Assembly: GCA_032718475.1 (NCBI GenBank)
Contig: JAUCBJ010005590.1
Coordinates: forward strand, 1 to 64,000
Reading direction: 5' to 3'
Source of the DNA: Nemertoderma westbladi
Taxonomy: Eukaryota > Xenacoelomorpha > Nemertodermatida > Nemertodermatidae
Length of the DNA: 64,000 bases
A model generated the notes under the pieces. That model did not search any database, had not been told where the DNA came from, and saw only the letters and a list, made by a program, of their open reading frames with translations. Positions 47,176-58,208 of the stretch are shown piece after piece (within the stretch, counting starts at the first letter, position 1; each line of letters begins with the position of its first letter). The position numbers were made by a program, and so were the translations under genes.

Positions 47176-48187
47176 TAGTGTTGAAACAGAGACCTGTTTT
47201 TCTTAATCCCGGTGAACCAGAGCCCTACCCGGAGAATTATTTAGAGAAATACCGGAGACCAGAGCCAGAGATCAGAGACTTTGCTTATTTTTCTACTTAC
47301 AATTTGATTACTCTCCTATATCACAAACAGGTACATACATACGGCCTTAACGATTTTTCTATGGTTCAATTGCAGTAAAGGAAATCCAACCCATTTCAAC
47401 CCTTATATACCCATTGTAAGAAAATAAGCGCACGTACAGGTTGGGGGGCTTAATTTATATTAATTTGGTTATTTGTTTATTAATTCGTTCTTATTTTGTT
47501 ATTGTTAATAATATGTTACATTAATTTATTTTGCCCATTGGTACCGGTACTTTGTTAATTAAAGGTACTTATTTTAGAATTGTTCAAATCATATACATTT
47601 CAATATACATAGTCATATAGTCAGTCATTTACGAATACTTAGTGCACAGGTATAGTACTCTACTCGCCCCTTTTACAAGCCTCGTTACCGTTACGCTCGT
47701 TCTCTCCATTTGGTCTTCATATTATCTATCCTATAACAAATTGAATGGAGAACAGCCCTTTCTTTCACTTTTAAACATTATGGGAGCTCAAATTAAGCTC
47801 CCTTATCCTTAAAATAAGAACCATCTTTAGGTGCTAATTTAACTTAATTAAACGCACCTTAAATTAATTAAATAGAAGATTATCGGTACATTTATTAGAA
47901 ATAGTGTAAAAGTGAATAAATAATTGTGTTGAAGTGGTGTATGAAAAATAGTTAAAAATTAAAGAAATAATTAATTGTAAAAAATTTGTGAAAAATAATC
48001 TTCATTTCACATTTTGTGTTGTACAGGATCTATTTTTAAATATGTATTTCTAATTTGTCAAATCACTGATCTCTGGGTAAAATGTCTGTTTTCAATACCC
48101 GGAAACCAGAGACCTATCCGGAGACCAAAAAACTGCCCGGAGAATCCAGAGATCAGAGATCAGTGACAAGTCTCTGTTTCAACTCTA
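47176..48187. mobile_element. hAT-like MITE, 1,012 bp
   Basis: The terminal inverted repeats begin TAGTGTTGAAACAGAGAC (left) and TAGAGTTGAAACAGAGAC (right, reverse complement), 17 of 18 identical. They are flanked by a near-exact 8-bp target-site duplication (CTCTGCAC at 47,168-47,175 and TTCTGCAC at 48,188-48,195). TIRs starting TAGNG with 8-bp duplications are typical of hAT transposons. CCGGAGA and AGAGATCAGAGA sub-terminal repeats occur near both ends. There is no transposase, so it is non-autonomous. Confidence 0.8.
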
Positions 48188-48329
48188 TTCTGCACTATAC
48201 TTATATGAAAGCTAAATAAAAATACGTTGTCCATTCCATTGCGGAATCTACAGCTACGTATTTATTACTTGACAGAGTTACATCCCACAGGGGAATAGGA
48301 AACCATACGAAACATTGGATACAACGTAC

Positions 48330-48494
48330 CTGAGTTACATCGTGATGCCATTGTTGTACATGTTTGGGGGTGACTATACCTTCAGTACTAAGAGGTACCG
48401 GACTCTGACCAGATGCTGATGCATGGATCTGTAGATTAGCGGAAATATCAGGAATACTGGGGGTTCCACTACTCCCTGAACCAATTGAACCCAA
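48330..48494 (-). CDS. CREBBP: CBP/p300 exon 2: linker from TAZ1 to KIX
   Basis: 165 bp, 55 residues (466-520), phase 0 at both ends. The acceptor is GTTATTTTTTAG before 48,494 and the donor CAG|GTACGT at 48,329. It is a Ser/Gly/Pro-rich linker ending TPKHVQQWHHDVTQ. This matches the conserved W-H-x-H-V-T-Q entry into KIX, continued by DLRNHL in exon 3. Confidence 0.93.
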
Positions 48495-48722
48495 CTAAAA
48501 AATAACGAGACTTAGTGTAGTGATTAATAATGTTCATGTTCCTTGATATTGTTAATGTTAAATATAGTTTTATATATAAATAAATATAGTTTAAAACGTT
48601 TACAACTGAAGCTTTATTGGTACGGCATTGGTAGTGGTATATAGGTCTATGCATTTTTAAAATAAATATAATATAACATTTAATCAGGACAAGCCGCACT
48701 TAATTGTTATATAATAACCAAC

Positions 48723-50117
48723 CTGAAGAGAAACTCCAGACTGTGTAGGTTGGAAACCCGACCCCGGTTGCTGAGGTAACCGATTATCAATCGTTAGATA
48801 CGAATGTTGTATATTGGTTGGCACAGCGGGTTGAGACGGGACGGCGGACCCGTTACCAATGAGATTATGGTCCTGCATGGCCGCTCCAGTCTGGGGAGAG
48901 TTCTTCAACGGCTTACAAACAGGGCAATCCGGCCTCACGCAGTTTTTCCAATGTGATATAATCTGACGGGATGAGGCGCAATGCGGGATGTTACATTGCC
49001 TACCGTTAGCACAGCTTGTCATGTGTTGTAGAACGCGCTTCATAGTTCGACAGTGTTGCAGCGTGCACTGTTGTATCTCGGTTCCGTTCAGCGCGGATTC
49101 GCGCTCTTTCTGTTGACACTTATGGGCGTGGAGGAGCAGAACGAGTTGCTGCTGAATCAACTTGCGTTTCTCGGGGTCCGCCGCGGGAGTGAGTGCTGAT
49201 TGCGACGGTGCCGGCGTCTGTTGGCCGACCCCCCGGTTGCCAGGGCCCACCTCCCCAATACTAATTACGGGTTCTCCTGCACTTCTTGACGACTCGAGAA
49301 TCGTTACCCTACTGTTCATATTAATGACTGGAATTTGGTTAACGCCAATAATATCATTGGTGATACAACTAGTTGAAGGGATACTGCATAAACCACTACT
49401 CGTCATGACATTTACCAATCGTTGATTACTAATATTTGATATCGGAATATTTACTAACATTGGATTCACTCCGTGGGTTAAATTAGCAACAATATTGGGC
49501 GAGGTGCGAGGCACCACCCCGTTGGATAACTGGATGTGATTAAATTGAGATGACGACAGTAATACAGGCCCACCCGCAGAACCTGTTACTTTCACCTGAC
49601 GCGGATTAGGAACCACGTGACTTAGGGAGGTTGGGCATGAAATAATTTGTGTTACACTGATTGCATTGGAAGTGATTATTGGCATATGAGGCTGAGACAC
49701 TGTTTGAGAAAACGGAGGATGTATTTGAAAAGGCTGTTGAGATGTGACGATTTGGTTTGTGGAACCACTGGCTAAGGACTGAATTAGTGTACCGGTACCG
49801 TTAGACAACGGCGTACCGGTGATCAATGAAGGGCAGTGCAATGATGACACAATAGATCCACCAGACAGTGATTGCGCCGGTTGATTGGTAAGATGTGCAG
49901 GGTCTAACTGAGACGTGATGTTGATCTGCTGCTCCGTCGGAACTGAAAGAAGTTGGTTCAGCTGAGGATGGCGGGGCTGAATCGACTGACTCGAGGTCGC
50001 GATATCGCAGTCGATGAGTTCATCTGGTAGGTCATGCAACCAATCCAGACCATCTTCCTCAACTTTTACACGCTTGTTCGGTGGACCAACCAAGCTACTC
50101 TCACCGGTGTCTGCCAT
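48723..50117 (-). CDS. CREBBP: CBP/p300 exon 1: N-terminus, LxxLL motif and TAZ1
   Basis: 1,395 bp, residues 1-465. The start ATG at 50,117 is the first Met after an in-frame TAG about 20 nt upstream. The donor is CAG|GTTGGT at 48,722. The N-terminus has a basic nuclear signal ([11 protein letters not shown]) and [10 protein letters not shown], a CBP/p300 signature. The nuclear-receptor-type motif LNQLL is at 53-57. A long Ser/Thr/Gln/Ile-rich disordered region follows, and then TAZ1 at about 314-406 ([36 protein letters not shown]) with its Cys/His zinc ligands. TAZ1 binds activators such as HIF and STAT in other animals. Non-coding 5' exons may exist upstream but cannot be located from sequence. 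Confidence 0.96.
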
Positions 50118-51894
50118 TAGTGGATAGCAGCAGAGCTATCACCAGGAACAAACCATTCCGATTAGACTTTGAATAAAAGAGTTATCATAATAAGGCAGTA
50201 AGGGCCATCAATATCATTACATAATTATGCATGCCTATACCCAGATACCTGACACAATGACACACCTACAGCTACATGATTGTACATGTACGTACAGCTA
50301 CAGTAATAGAGGATTTATAGAGTGCAGTGCAACCATTGTCCTTCTTAATCCAACAATTAGCAATATACAGACTGACATAAATCAAAGAATTATGAAGTGT
50401 AACACCTACCGGTACTGTACAGCTGTATGGCAGTATGGAATAAGGAATTTTTAATTTATTTAAGGAGTGGCAGATTTTGGAATACAATTGTACCGGTATT
50501 CCTAAATAAGAAACCCAGGTCAAAAAGTTCTTATTTAGGGACTTTTAGTATTTATGTGTACAATTCAGCAATTTCGATATCTTACTGTCTTAAATAAGGT
50601 AAATTTAAAAAATCCCCTCATTTAGGAACTGGTCGTATTTTTGATGCAATTTTAAAACGCTTGTAGAAAAAAAACCGGACGGTGAAATGTTTTCTGGTTT
50701 TTCGCATTATGTTCAAGAAAGAACAAACTTTTACATTGTGAAATAAAATTATGGGTATTTTTTCCTGAAACAAGTTATTGCATATTATATCGAAAAAATA
50801 TCCAAAAATGGCCCAAAAACACTTAAATAAGAGCCATTTTCCTTAAATAAGAACCCACTTTTGGAGCTTATTTAAGGGTATGTTCCCTACTCAGCTACTG
50901 ACTTTACCAATTGAGGGAAACCATATGGTCAGACTTCTAGTAGTAACTAGTCACATGGTCAGACTGCAGGACTGTCAGTAGTCACTCTTGATAGTAACAA
51001 TGTGTTGGCAAGCTGTATGTCTGTGTCTGTAAGCTGTGTGTAGTCACTCTATACTATAACCAAAAAAATCAGGCAGTCAAGCAATAGGCAGATAGGTACC
51101 GGTACGCAGCTGTATGACAGTATGACAATTAGAAACTGTTGAAAAGGACGGTCCCCAAAGTAACAGGACCAGATAAAAAAATTAATGTTTCCAATTACCC
51201 CATGGCACCAAAACTTGACCATTTTTTAAATTATGTTGAACAAACAAATTTTTAATTATGCTATCATTTATGATTTAATTAGGTTGTCTATTGAATAGAT
51301 AACATAATAAGCTTTTAATTTTAAGCTATTGCTTAAGATACTTGGAATACTACATCGCTCACAATCCATTTGCGAAGTTGCAAAAAAATAATCGACAATT
51401 TGATTTTTTTTCATCTTTTATACAATCAGCCATTTGACAATGAAGAAGTGAAAATAAACGCCATATTCCTATTGGAAAAATAATCACGAATAATTTATCT
51501 CAACAAACATCAAAATTTCAAGTCTATACACACAAAAGCATGCATGTATGTAGTCTGGTACTGGTAGTCAGGTAGTAGCCATTGCTTACCCAAATACATA
51601 CCCAAATGCATGTGGAGGATGTTTCTAATTCCCCCACCTTCGCCTACTGCCCTATTTGTATTGTATGGCAATTTTTTCAACTTTTTTTTAATCCCACGGG
51701 AGCACAGTTACATTAAACCATCATGGCTGCATAGCCACCTCTAGGAACAGGAAGAAACCTACACATCTCAGGGCTCCATATATTAAACTTTTGAAACCCA
51801 TGGTAATTTTCGATTTCAGGTCCCCAGAGGGGATTTTTTTAAAAAGAAAATGGGGTGGCCTGGCCATACCACCCCCAGACTGCCAGACCCCAGC
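50118..51894. other. 5' flank of CBP, no gene recognised
   Basis: It should contain the CBP 5' UTR and promoter, but no TATA box or clear start site was identified. TTATTTAAGG and CTTAAATAAG motifs in both orientations recur at about 50,453, 50,525, 50,600, 50,822 and 50,866, suggesting a worn inverted-repeat element at about 50,440-50,890. The remainder is AT-rich unique sequence. Confidence 0.4.
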
Positions 51895-53031
51895 CTGTAT
51901 GGAATCCATCCAAAAAGTGCGCCGGATAGCGCGCCGACCTATTTTTATGCGCGCCGCGCGCCGATGCCATTTCGAAGAAACCCCGCGCTAACTAAATTTT
52001 TAAGCGCGCCACACATTGAAACAATTTTGAAGAGCGCCACGCCAATGCAAATTCAATTTTGAGGGAGTGTAACCAATCTGTCAATGTCAGTCAGTCAGTA
52101 CTGCTGTACCAGTCTGCCAGTCCTGCTGCCCTATACAACAGTTGCCTAACCATAACCACTGAACCATACAACAGAAAAAGAAAGGCGCGTGAAGCGAGCC
52201 GAAATTTTTAAACAGCTAATGCAGTAATGCAATTTTTAAGGCTCTTCCATAGCCTAACACCTAACTGCCTAATTGTTAAACCTGTAAACTAACAAATCGG
52301 CGCCGGTTTTTATTTTTGGGAGCGCCACGTGCCAAAGCCGGCGCGGTTTACGATTTTCGAGCACGCCATGCGCCAAAGTCGGCGCGCTTTACGATTTTCG
52401 AGCGTGCCACGCGCCACATTGGCGCGCTTTTATTGCAAAGTGCGCCGGATTAATCCGGCGCACTTTGCAATAAAAGCGCGCCAATGTGGCGCGTGGCGCG
52501 TTCGAAAATCGTAAAGCGCGCCGACTTTGGCGCGTGGCGCGCTTGAAAATCGTAAAGCGCGCCGGCTTTCAGCTTTGGCGCGTGGCGCTCCCAAAAATAA
52601 AAACCGGCACCAATTTGTTAGTTTACAGGTTTAACAATTATGGATAAGTGCCTTAAAAATAGCATTAGCTGTTAGCTGTACTCGCTTCGCTTGCCTTTCT
52701 TTTTCTGTTGTATGGTTCAGTGGTTAGGCTACTGTTGTATACAGATGTAGGGCAGCAGGGACTGGTACAGCAGTACTGACTGACATTGACAGATTGGTTA
52801 TGGTTACACTCCCTCAAAATTGAATTTGCATTGGCGTGGCGTTCTTCAAAATTGTTTCAATGTGTGGCGCGCTTAAAAATTTAGTTGGCGCGGGGTTTCT
52901 TCGAAATTGCATCGGCGTGCTTAAAAATTTAGTTGGCGCGGGGTTTTTCTTCGAAATGGCATCGGCGCGCGGCGCGCATAAAAATTGGTCGGCGCGCTAT
53001 CCGGCGCACTTTTTGGATGGATTCCATACAG
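51895..53031. mobile_element. 1.14-kb inverted-repeat (foldback) element
   Basis: Left arm 51,895-52,451 and right arm 52,452-53,031 are reverse complements over almost their whole length, meeting at a perfect palindrome (GCGCCGGATTAATCCGGCGC) with no loop. The outer ends are CTGTATGGAATCCATCCAAA and its complement. Arms are rich in GCGCGCC blocks spaced by AAAATTT-type sequence. The right arm carries an extra copy of a block with GCTTAAAAATTTAGTTGGCG (about 52,870-52,942). No transposase and no clear target-site duplication. The small ORFs inside are artefacts. Confidence 0.9.
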
Positions 53032-53912
53032 GGGTAGGGCCAGGCAGGTTACAGGTTATACTTAGACCGTTAAGTTCTAACTTCTAACCAATACAGCAAT
53101 ATATCCTAATAAATGAGGTGAGAATGTGAGTCAATAACTCAATAACACAAACACAGACTGACTGGTTTATTTTTGCTAGTAATCTCTGGCGCTGCTTGGG
53201 GAGGTGGTTGATTGTTGTTTGTACCAATAATAGTTTAGTAGTTAAAGATTGTAACTGTCTGACTGTGTAATGCTGATACAATTGCCCAGCAATCTAAATC
53301 ATCCTTCACTCTATATATCAGTTCAGTATATCTCAGTATCTATCTTTCCATTCCTACATCATTACATACAGACAGACAGACATGTAACAGTATAGGCCTA
53401 ATGAAAATAATTTCATCCCGTTTTTCATTAGCAGATTAGGGCCACTAGAAACAATTTGGTTGAATCCCTTATGCCTTCAGCCTTAACACGCGTTTTGGTT
53501 TTCTCAGTCTTTCTAAATTTTAACACTATTTTTCTTCTGTCACGCCGTTTCTCAAACTTTAATGCCCCCTTGCCTTCTTGCTGCCTTTTGGTGATGTTCA
53601 CGTTATGACGTTGTCAAATATTATTACGTTTATTTCCATTTCAGTCTTTTAAGCATGTGATTCTTTAGTTTTGTTTATGCCTATAATACCATATCATATA
53701 CCAGTCTACCAGTACGGTATCTGTTACAGACTCATCTATCTGTCCATTAACATATTAACAACATATCAAATACATTCTGACATTTCATCAACTAATGTTT
53801 ATAAATCATCACAACTCGACAAGGGTAAGCAAGCAGTAAGCAATTTTGAAGTAATTTATAATGACAGAGTTACTGACAGGCTGACAGGTGACAGGGCTGC
53901 ACAATAATAATT

Positions 53913-54205
53913 GTTGCCAAAAATGGCAACCATTATTTTTCTTTAATTCTAATGGTTGCCAAAAATGGCAATAATTATTTTAGGCACATTTCGCCCATTT
54001 CGGCCTATTGCTAAGAGAAATTCACACGATGATTTTTTTTCTTATACGGTCAATTATATTTAAATTTCGCGCTCTTTTCACTTACCTATTTACCAAAATG
54101 CGATTTTGCTTCTGGGCGTGCGAAAATTAGAAAAACCAAAAGTTGCCAGATTTGGCAATAAACATTGCCATATGTGGCAACTTTTGAGGTTGCCAGATTT
54201 GGCCA
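53913..54205. repeat. Cluster of five TTGCCA-N-TGGCAA palindromes
   Basis: GTTGCCAAAAATGGCAAC (53,913-53,930), GTTGCCAAAAATGGCAA (53,955-53,971), GTTGCCAGATTTGGCAA (54,142-54,158), TTGCCATATGTGGCAAC (54,165-54,181) and GTTGCCAGATTTGGCCA (54,189-54,205). Half-sites are conserved while the spacer varies. It may be a binding-site cluster or inverted-repeat ends of small elements. Confidence 0.6.
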
Positions 54206-54673
54206 TTGTACCTAACTGCCATTGGCAATTGGAATGCATTTAAAAAAAATTACAATGAAATTCTGTCCTAGAACAGACAAAGGTCTCTGAGCAGCTTTGA
54301 AAGATCTTTTATGTATTTTTCAAACTGTGCGAAGGCCCCTGGGCAGTTTTATCAGTTCTTTTCAGTTTTTCTCATGATACATGACAGCATGATACCCTTT
54401 GAACAATTTCAACTGCACTTTTTAGCATTTATCATGCTGCACAAAGGACTCTGAACAGTTTTAGTAGCTCTTTTTTTAGTATTTAACATGCTGCGCGAAG
54501 GCCTGAATAGTTTCAAAAGCTCTTTTCAGTATTTAAAATGCAGCAAGAATGTCTCTAACTAAAGCGTTTTGACAGCTCGTTTCAGTATTTGTGATGCTAC
54601 TTGACTGCTTGAAGGCCTCTAACTGTCTAAATAGATTTGGTGGGGTTGAAATGAACATAAGAACCCAGCGTTC

Positions 54674-54708
54674 ATGTCAATATTGACATTAGATGTCAAT
54701 ATTGACAT
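54674..54708. repeat. Tandem perfect 16-bp palindromes
   Basis: ATGTCAATATTGACAT occurs at 54,674-54,689 and again at 54,693-54,708. A third near copy (CATGTCAATATTGACA) lies near 54,868-54,883. Confidence 0.85.
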
Positions 54709-56126
54709 GCAATAAAACATATCATTAAAATTATTACAAACAACAATACCCTATACAGCTATACATTGGTTGGATTCAACAATATTTTAATTAAAATAGA
54801 TATTCTCTTTACAAAAAAACATTTTCTACTTTTCAAATCACAATATTTAAAAAATTTATGATCAAAACATGTCAATATTGACAAAGTGCCCGACTGGTTA
54901 TAGCAAAGCTGCAAAGTAGGATTACAGAAATTAAAGAATGATAATTTAATAAATAGGCAGATAGGTCTGTAGGTACAGAAAAAGGGCCTATTAAATAAAT
55001 AGATTAATTAAATAAGAAGATAATAAAGAAGAAAATTACAGTCGTTTTAAAAAGTTGGCGCCCACTTTCGGGAATGCCCACATTCGGGTGTCGGGTGTAG
55101 ACGGTAGTGAATTTTAACCATGCTGCGAATTGCTGCCATGGGATGAATTTTTAGGGTGGTGGAAATTCTCTGCTACACCGGCAACCGGTGACCGGTTGCG
55201 GTCGCAGGACGGTCTGACGACTGACGGTAAGCAGTCTGGCATCTAGCAGTGCGAGTGCAGTACGAGTACAGCCTGACAGTAGCAGGGCGGTTAGCGTACC
55301 GCAGTACCGGTAGCGGTACGACAGTACGATACAGCGATACGATAGGCAATAGGCCTACTGAATAGGTACCGGTAGGCAGGTAGGCCTACTGCAATAAAGC
55401 AATAGGCATACTGGCAGACTGGGGTTGGGTTGGCTGACTGGCATAAGGCTGTAAGGTTTTTGGCAGTACGCATAGGCATAGTTGTATACTGGCATAACTG
55501 CATAGGCCAGTAGGCCTAGGCAGATACAGAGATAGGCGCAGTACCGGTACACAGGTACACACGGGGCTGTACAGACAGACAGAGTACAGCCTGCAGGCCT
55601 GACAGCTGTTGTTGCCAGGTTGCTGTGTAGGGCAGTAGGGTTTGCTACACTCGTACTGTCAGTCAGTCAGTTGTCATTGTCAGACTTTTCAATGTCAGAA
55701 TTTACAATAATTTCAGTTATATACCGGGACTGATATAAGTGCATGTAGGCCTACATAATAATACCACTGCACCGGTATGTGTATGTCTGTATGTGGTGTT
55801 GTGGTCTTGCGATATGTAAATTTAGGAAAAAGCACGTTCCTCATTCTGTCATTTTGTCCATGTTTGTAGATTAGGGGAATGGATACTGCGACAGTCAGAT
55901 AGTACATCTAACATATGCTCTTATGCACGAGTTCGACCCCAGGCTGCCAGGCCGTATCGGTTTCTTTTTTTGCATTTGATGCGATGTCAGAATTATTTTA
56001 AGAATTTTTATTCTTAAATTGTTACCGGTAACTTTTTCGCTCGAATTTCGACCAAAACGGGAGAAAAAGTTGCACTTTTTTCCCTAGGGAAAAAAAGTAA
56101 CCTGTAGGATTGCATTGATTTTACTT

Positions 56127-56985
56127 TTTTTTTTTTTTTTTTTTTTTTTACATTAATATTTCTTTAATTACGGGCAAACAGGGCAAAGCCCTATATCCTG
56201 CCCTCACGGGTTTGTTACATGATACACCACCAACAAATTCATGATAAACATACTATTATTAAATATAGATATATTATTTCTGTACAGACAGATATTTGCA
56301 GCGCATACCCAACACGAGCGCCGGTGAAAACCTCACAGTCACAATCCTAGTCATAGCTATGGCTAGTCTAGGCTATTGTATATTCCACAATTACCCTACA
56401 TACATAGTTAACAAGAAGGGTAGAAGAGCAAAGTTAAATTAGATATATTACATACAACAAATAATTGTGCGTTGTTATACTGTACGTACATATAAATAGT
56501 TCCAACACGAAAGTGAATGCTCTCAATTTATTCACAGTATATTTTAGGTCCAAAAATACATTTGATTAGAAGTGCTAATTTATTTATTAATTTGGAATTT
56601 TTTGTAGTTCTCTACACACTAGAGCCTTTATAGTTTATATTTCAACTGAGCTAAATCGTTTAGAGTCCAATATATATTTTGATACTGCATTAATAAGTTT
56701 GTTCAGATCCTTACATTTCTGGCCGTATAGGATTGATTTTAAGGTGATTGGTAAGTTTAGTGAGTTTAATTTGTCAACTAGGTTATTGCGGTGACTGGTG
56801 AATTCGGTGCATGAAAAGAAAAAGTGGTCTGGTGTTTCTCTTGTATCTAATCGGCAGAACGCACACGTAGGGTCATCACTCAGGTGTCTCTTAACCATAT
56901 GGTCTGCAAGACAACTACGTTCCAGGCGTAGCTGGGCCAGAATAATCTGCACCGTTCGCGTGCCGGCATTAAAATAAGGATTGTC
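56127..56985 (-). mobile_element. 5'-truncated LINE 3' end with zinc-knuckle ORF and poly-A
   Basis: The minus-strand frame 56,635-56,952 encodes the C-terminal part of a LINE ORF2 (LAQLRLERSCLADHMVKRHL; CAFC...ETPDHFFFSC), a Cys-Cys-His-Cys motif found after RNase H or RT in many LINEs. A 3' UTR of about 480 bp and a 25-nt poly-A follow (poly-T at about 56,126-56,150 on the plus strand). TTTTACTTTTTT on both sides (about 56,119 and about 56,990) may be the target-site duplication. It is inactive. Confidence 0.85.
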
Positions 56986-57352
56986 CTTTGTTTTACTTTT
57001 TTCCCGGTGAAAAAAGTAAAATAAAATATTTTTGGTGGAATTTCTTAAATTTTGTTAAATGTGTACAAAGAGCATTGACGTAGAAAAGGTTTGCACGTAA
57101 TTTGAGCAAAATGCATGCATGCACTCAAAAGTTATGGCAAATTTAGTGTCTGCGCTGCGTAGGTCTTCTCTAAAACGGAACTCAATTCTGTTAAATCAAT
57201 TTTGTTCAGCGACTCTCTAGTTACGTAATAATTCGAGAACACTAAATTATTTAACATTGAGTAAGGCAACATCAGGAGTTGAATAGTACAATTTGAATTG
57301 CAGTAACTATGGGAGCAATATAGTAAAATACTACAGTTAAATTTAATTTGTA
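56986..57352. other. Unique spacer, no feature seen
   Basis: AT-rich intergenic sequence between the truncated LINE and the next inverted-repeat element. Nothing recognisable was found on either strand. Confidence 0.4.
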
Positions 57353-58175
57353 CCACTATACATATACACCATAACCCTTAATACAACAACCATTTATAGG
57401 GGGTTGGAGCCCCCCCCCCCCCCCCCCCTCCCCCTAATTTTTTTCAAATTTCAATGAAATACTAATATTTAGTATGATGATACATCGACACCTTTTCTTA
57501 CTGGTGGCCTGGCCGGATTTTTAAATTTATGAGCTATTTCGATACAACAAGCCGTTAAAAATCGTCTATTTCGCAATATTTAGTCACCTCCGTGGGCTTT
57601 ATATTTCGTCTTTAGAATGAAATCTAGATATCATTAGAACCGCCTTCATCTGCAGATTCTGAATCTGAAACCCCTTGAAAAGCTGTAAATTTTTGTGACG
57701 TAAATCGCTATAATTCTAATGTTTTTTTACTCAATTCTAGAATATTAATTATGGGTAATGAAACGGTTTTAAACGCTCAGCTAAATAATAATTAATATTC
57801 TAGAATAAAGACAACAAAACATCAGAATTATAGCGATTTACGTCTCAGAATTTACACATTAGTATTTTGATAGTATCTTTACCAATTTTTCGAATGATAT
57901 CTAGATTACATTTCAAAAACGTAAAATAAAGTCTACGGAGGTGGTTAAACATTGCTAAATATACATTTTTTAATGGATTATTGTATGGAAATAACTGAGA
58001 AATTGAAAAATCCGGCCAGGCCAGAGCAGTAAAAAAAGGTGTCGATCTATCATCATACCGACATACCGAATTTCGTAGCATTTTATTGATATTTGAAAAA
58101 AATTAGGGGGGGGGGGGTCGGACCCTCTAAAAATGGTTGTTGTATTAAGGGTTATGGTGTATATTATAGTGTCGT
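57353..58175. mobile_element. 0.82-kb inverted-repeat element with mirrored C and G runs
   Basis: The left end CACTATACATATACACCATA and the right end around TATGGTGTATATTATAGTG are complementary. The arms continue through AACCCTTAATACAACAACCA, then a poly-C run (57,410-57,428, left) matched by a poly-G run (58,107-58,117, right), through GGCCTGGCCGGATTTTT, and inward to CGTAAATCGCTATAATTCTA and its complement. The centre is near 57,768. No coding capacity. Arms are about 85-90% complementary by eye. Confidence 0.8.
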
Positions 58176-58208
58176 TATTCAGGTACCTGGACCCCAAAAT
58201 TATTCAGG

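Larger units (their letters stand above)
45209..48329. other. CBP intron 2, AT-rich, holding two MITEs and a short tandem repeat
   Basis: 3.1 kb. It contains four copies of a 42-bp unit (AAAACGGGATATACAAA..., about 45,716-45,880), a small TIR element (46,591-46,816) and a hAT-like MITE (47,176-48,187). The rest is AT-rich unique sequence with no recognised exon. The minus-strand frame over the 42-bp repeat (FVSIFGFTLYIPFL repeated) is a repeat artefact. Confidence 0.8.
53032..56126. other. Intergenic DNA with palindrome clusters
   Basis: No gene recognised. It contains a TTGCCA/TGGCAA palindrome cluster (53,913-54,205), ATGTCAATATTGACAT palindromes (54,674-54,708), and an ACCGGT-rich stretch (55,180-55,560). 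At about 54,290-54,620, several stretches with GCTCTTTTCAGTATTT-like text and CTGNNCAAAGG form a diverged ~65-bp tandem repeat. Confidence 0.4.

Noticed and set aside
48201-48329. Extension of CBP exon 2 into VRCIQCFVWFPIPLWD
   Set aside because: The donor CAG|GTACGT at 48,329 and exact continuation into exon 3 (VTQ|DLRNHL) show this is intron read-through.
51721-53087. Short ORFs in and around the 1.14-kb palindrome
   Set aside because: Each has a near mirror in the opposite arm and follows the GC-rich repeat words; no protein family is recognised.
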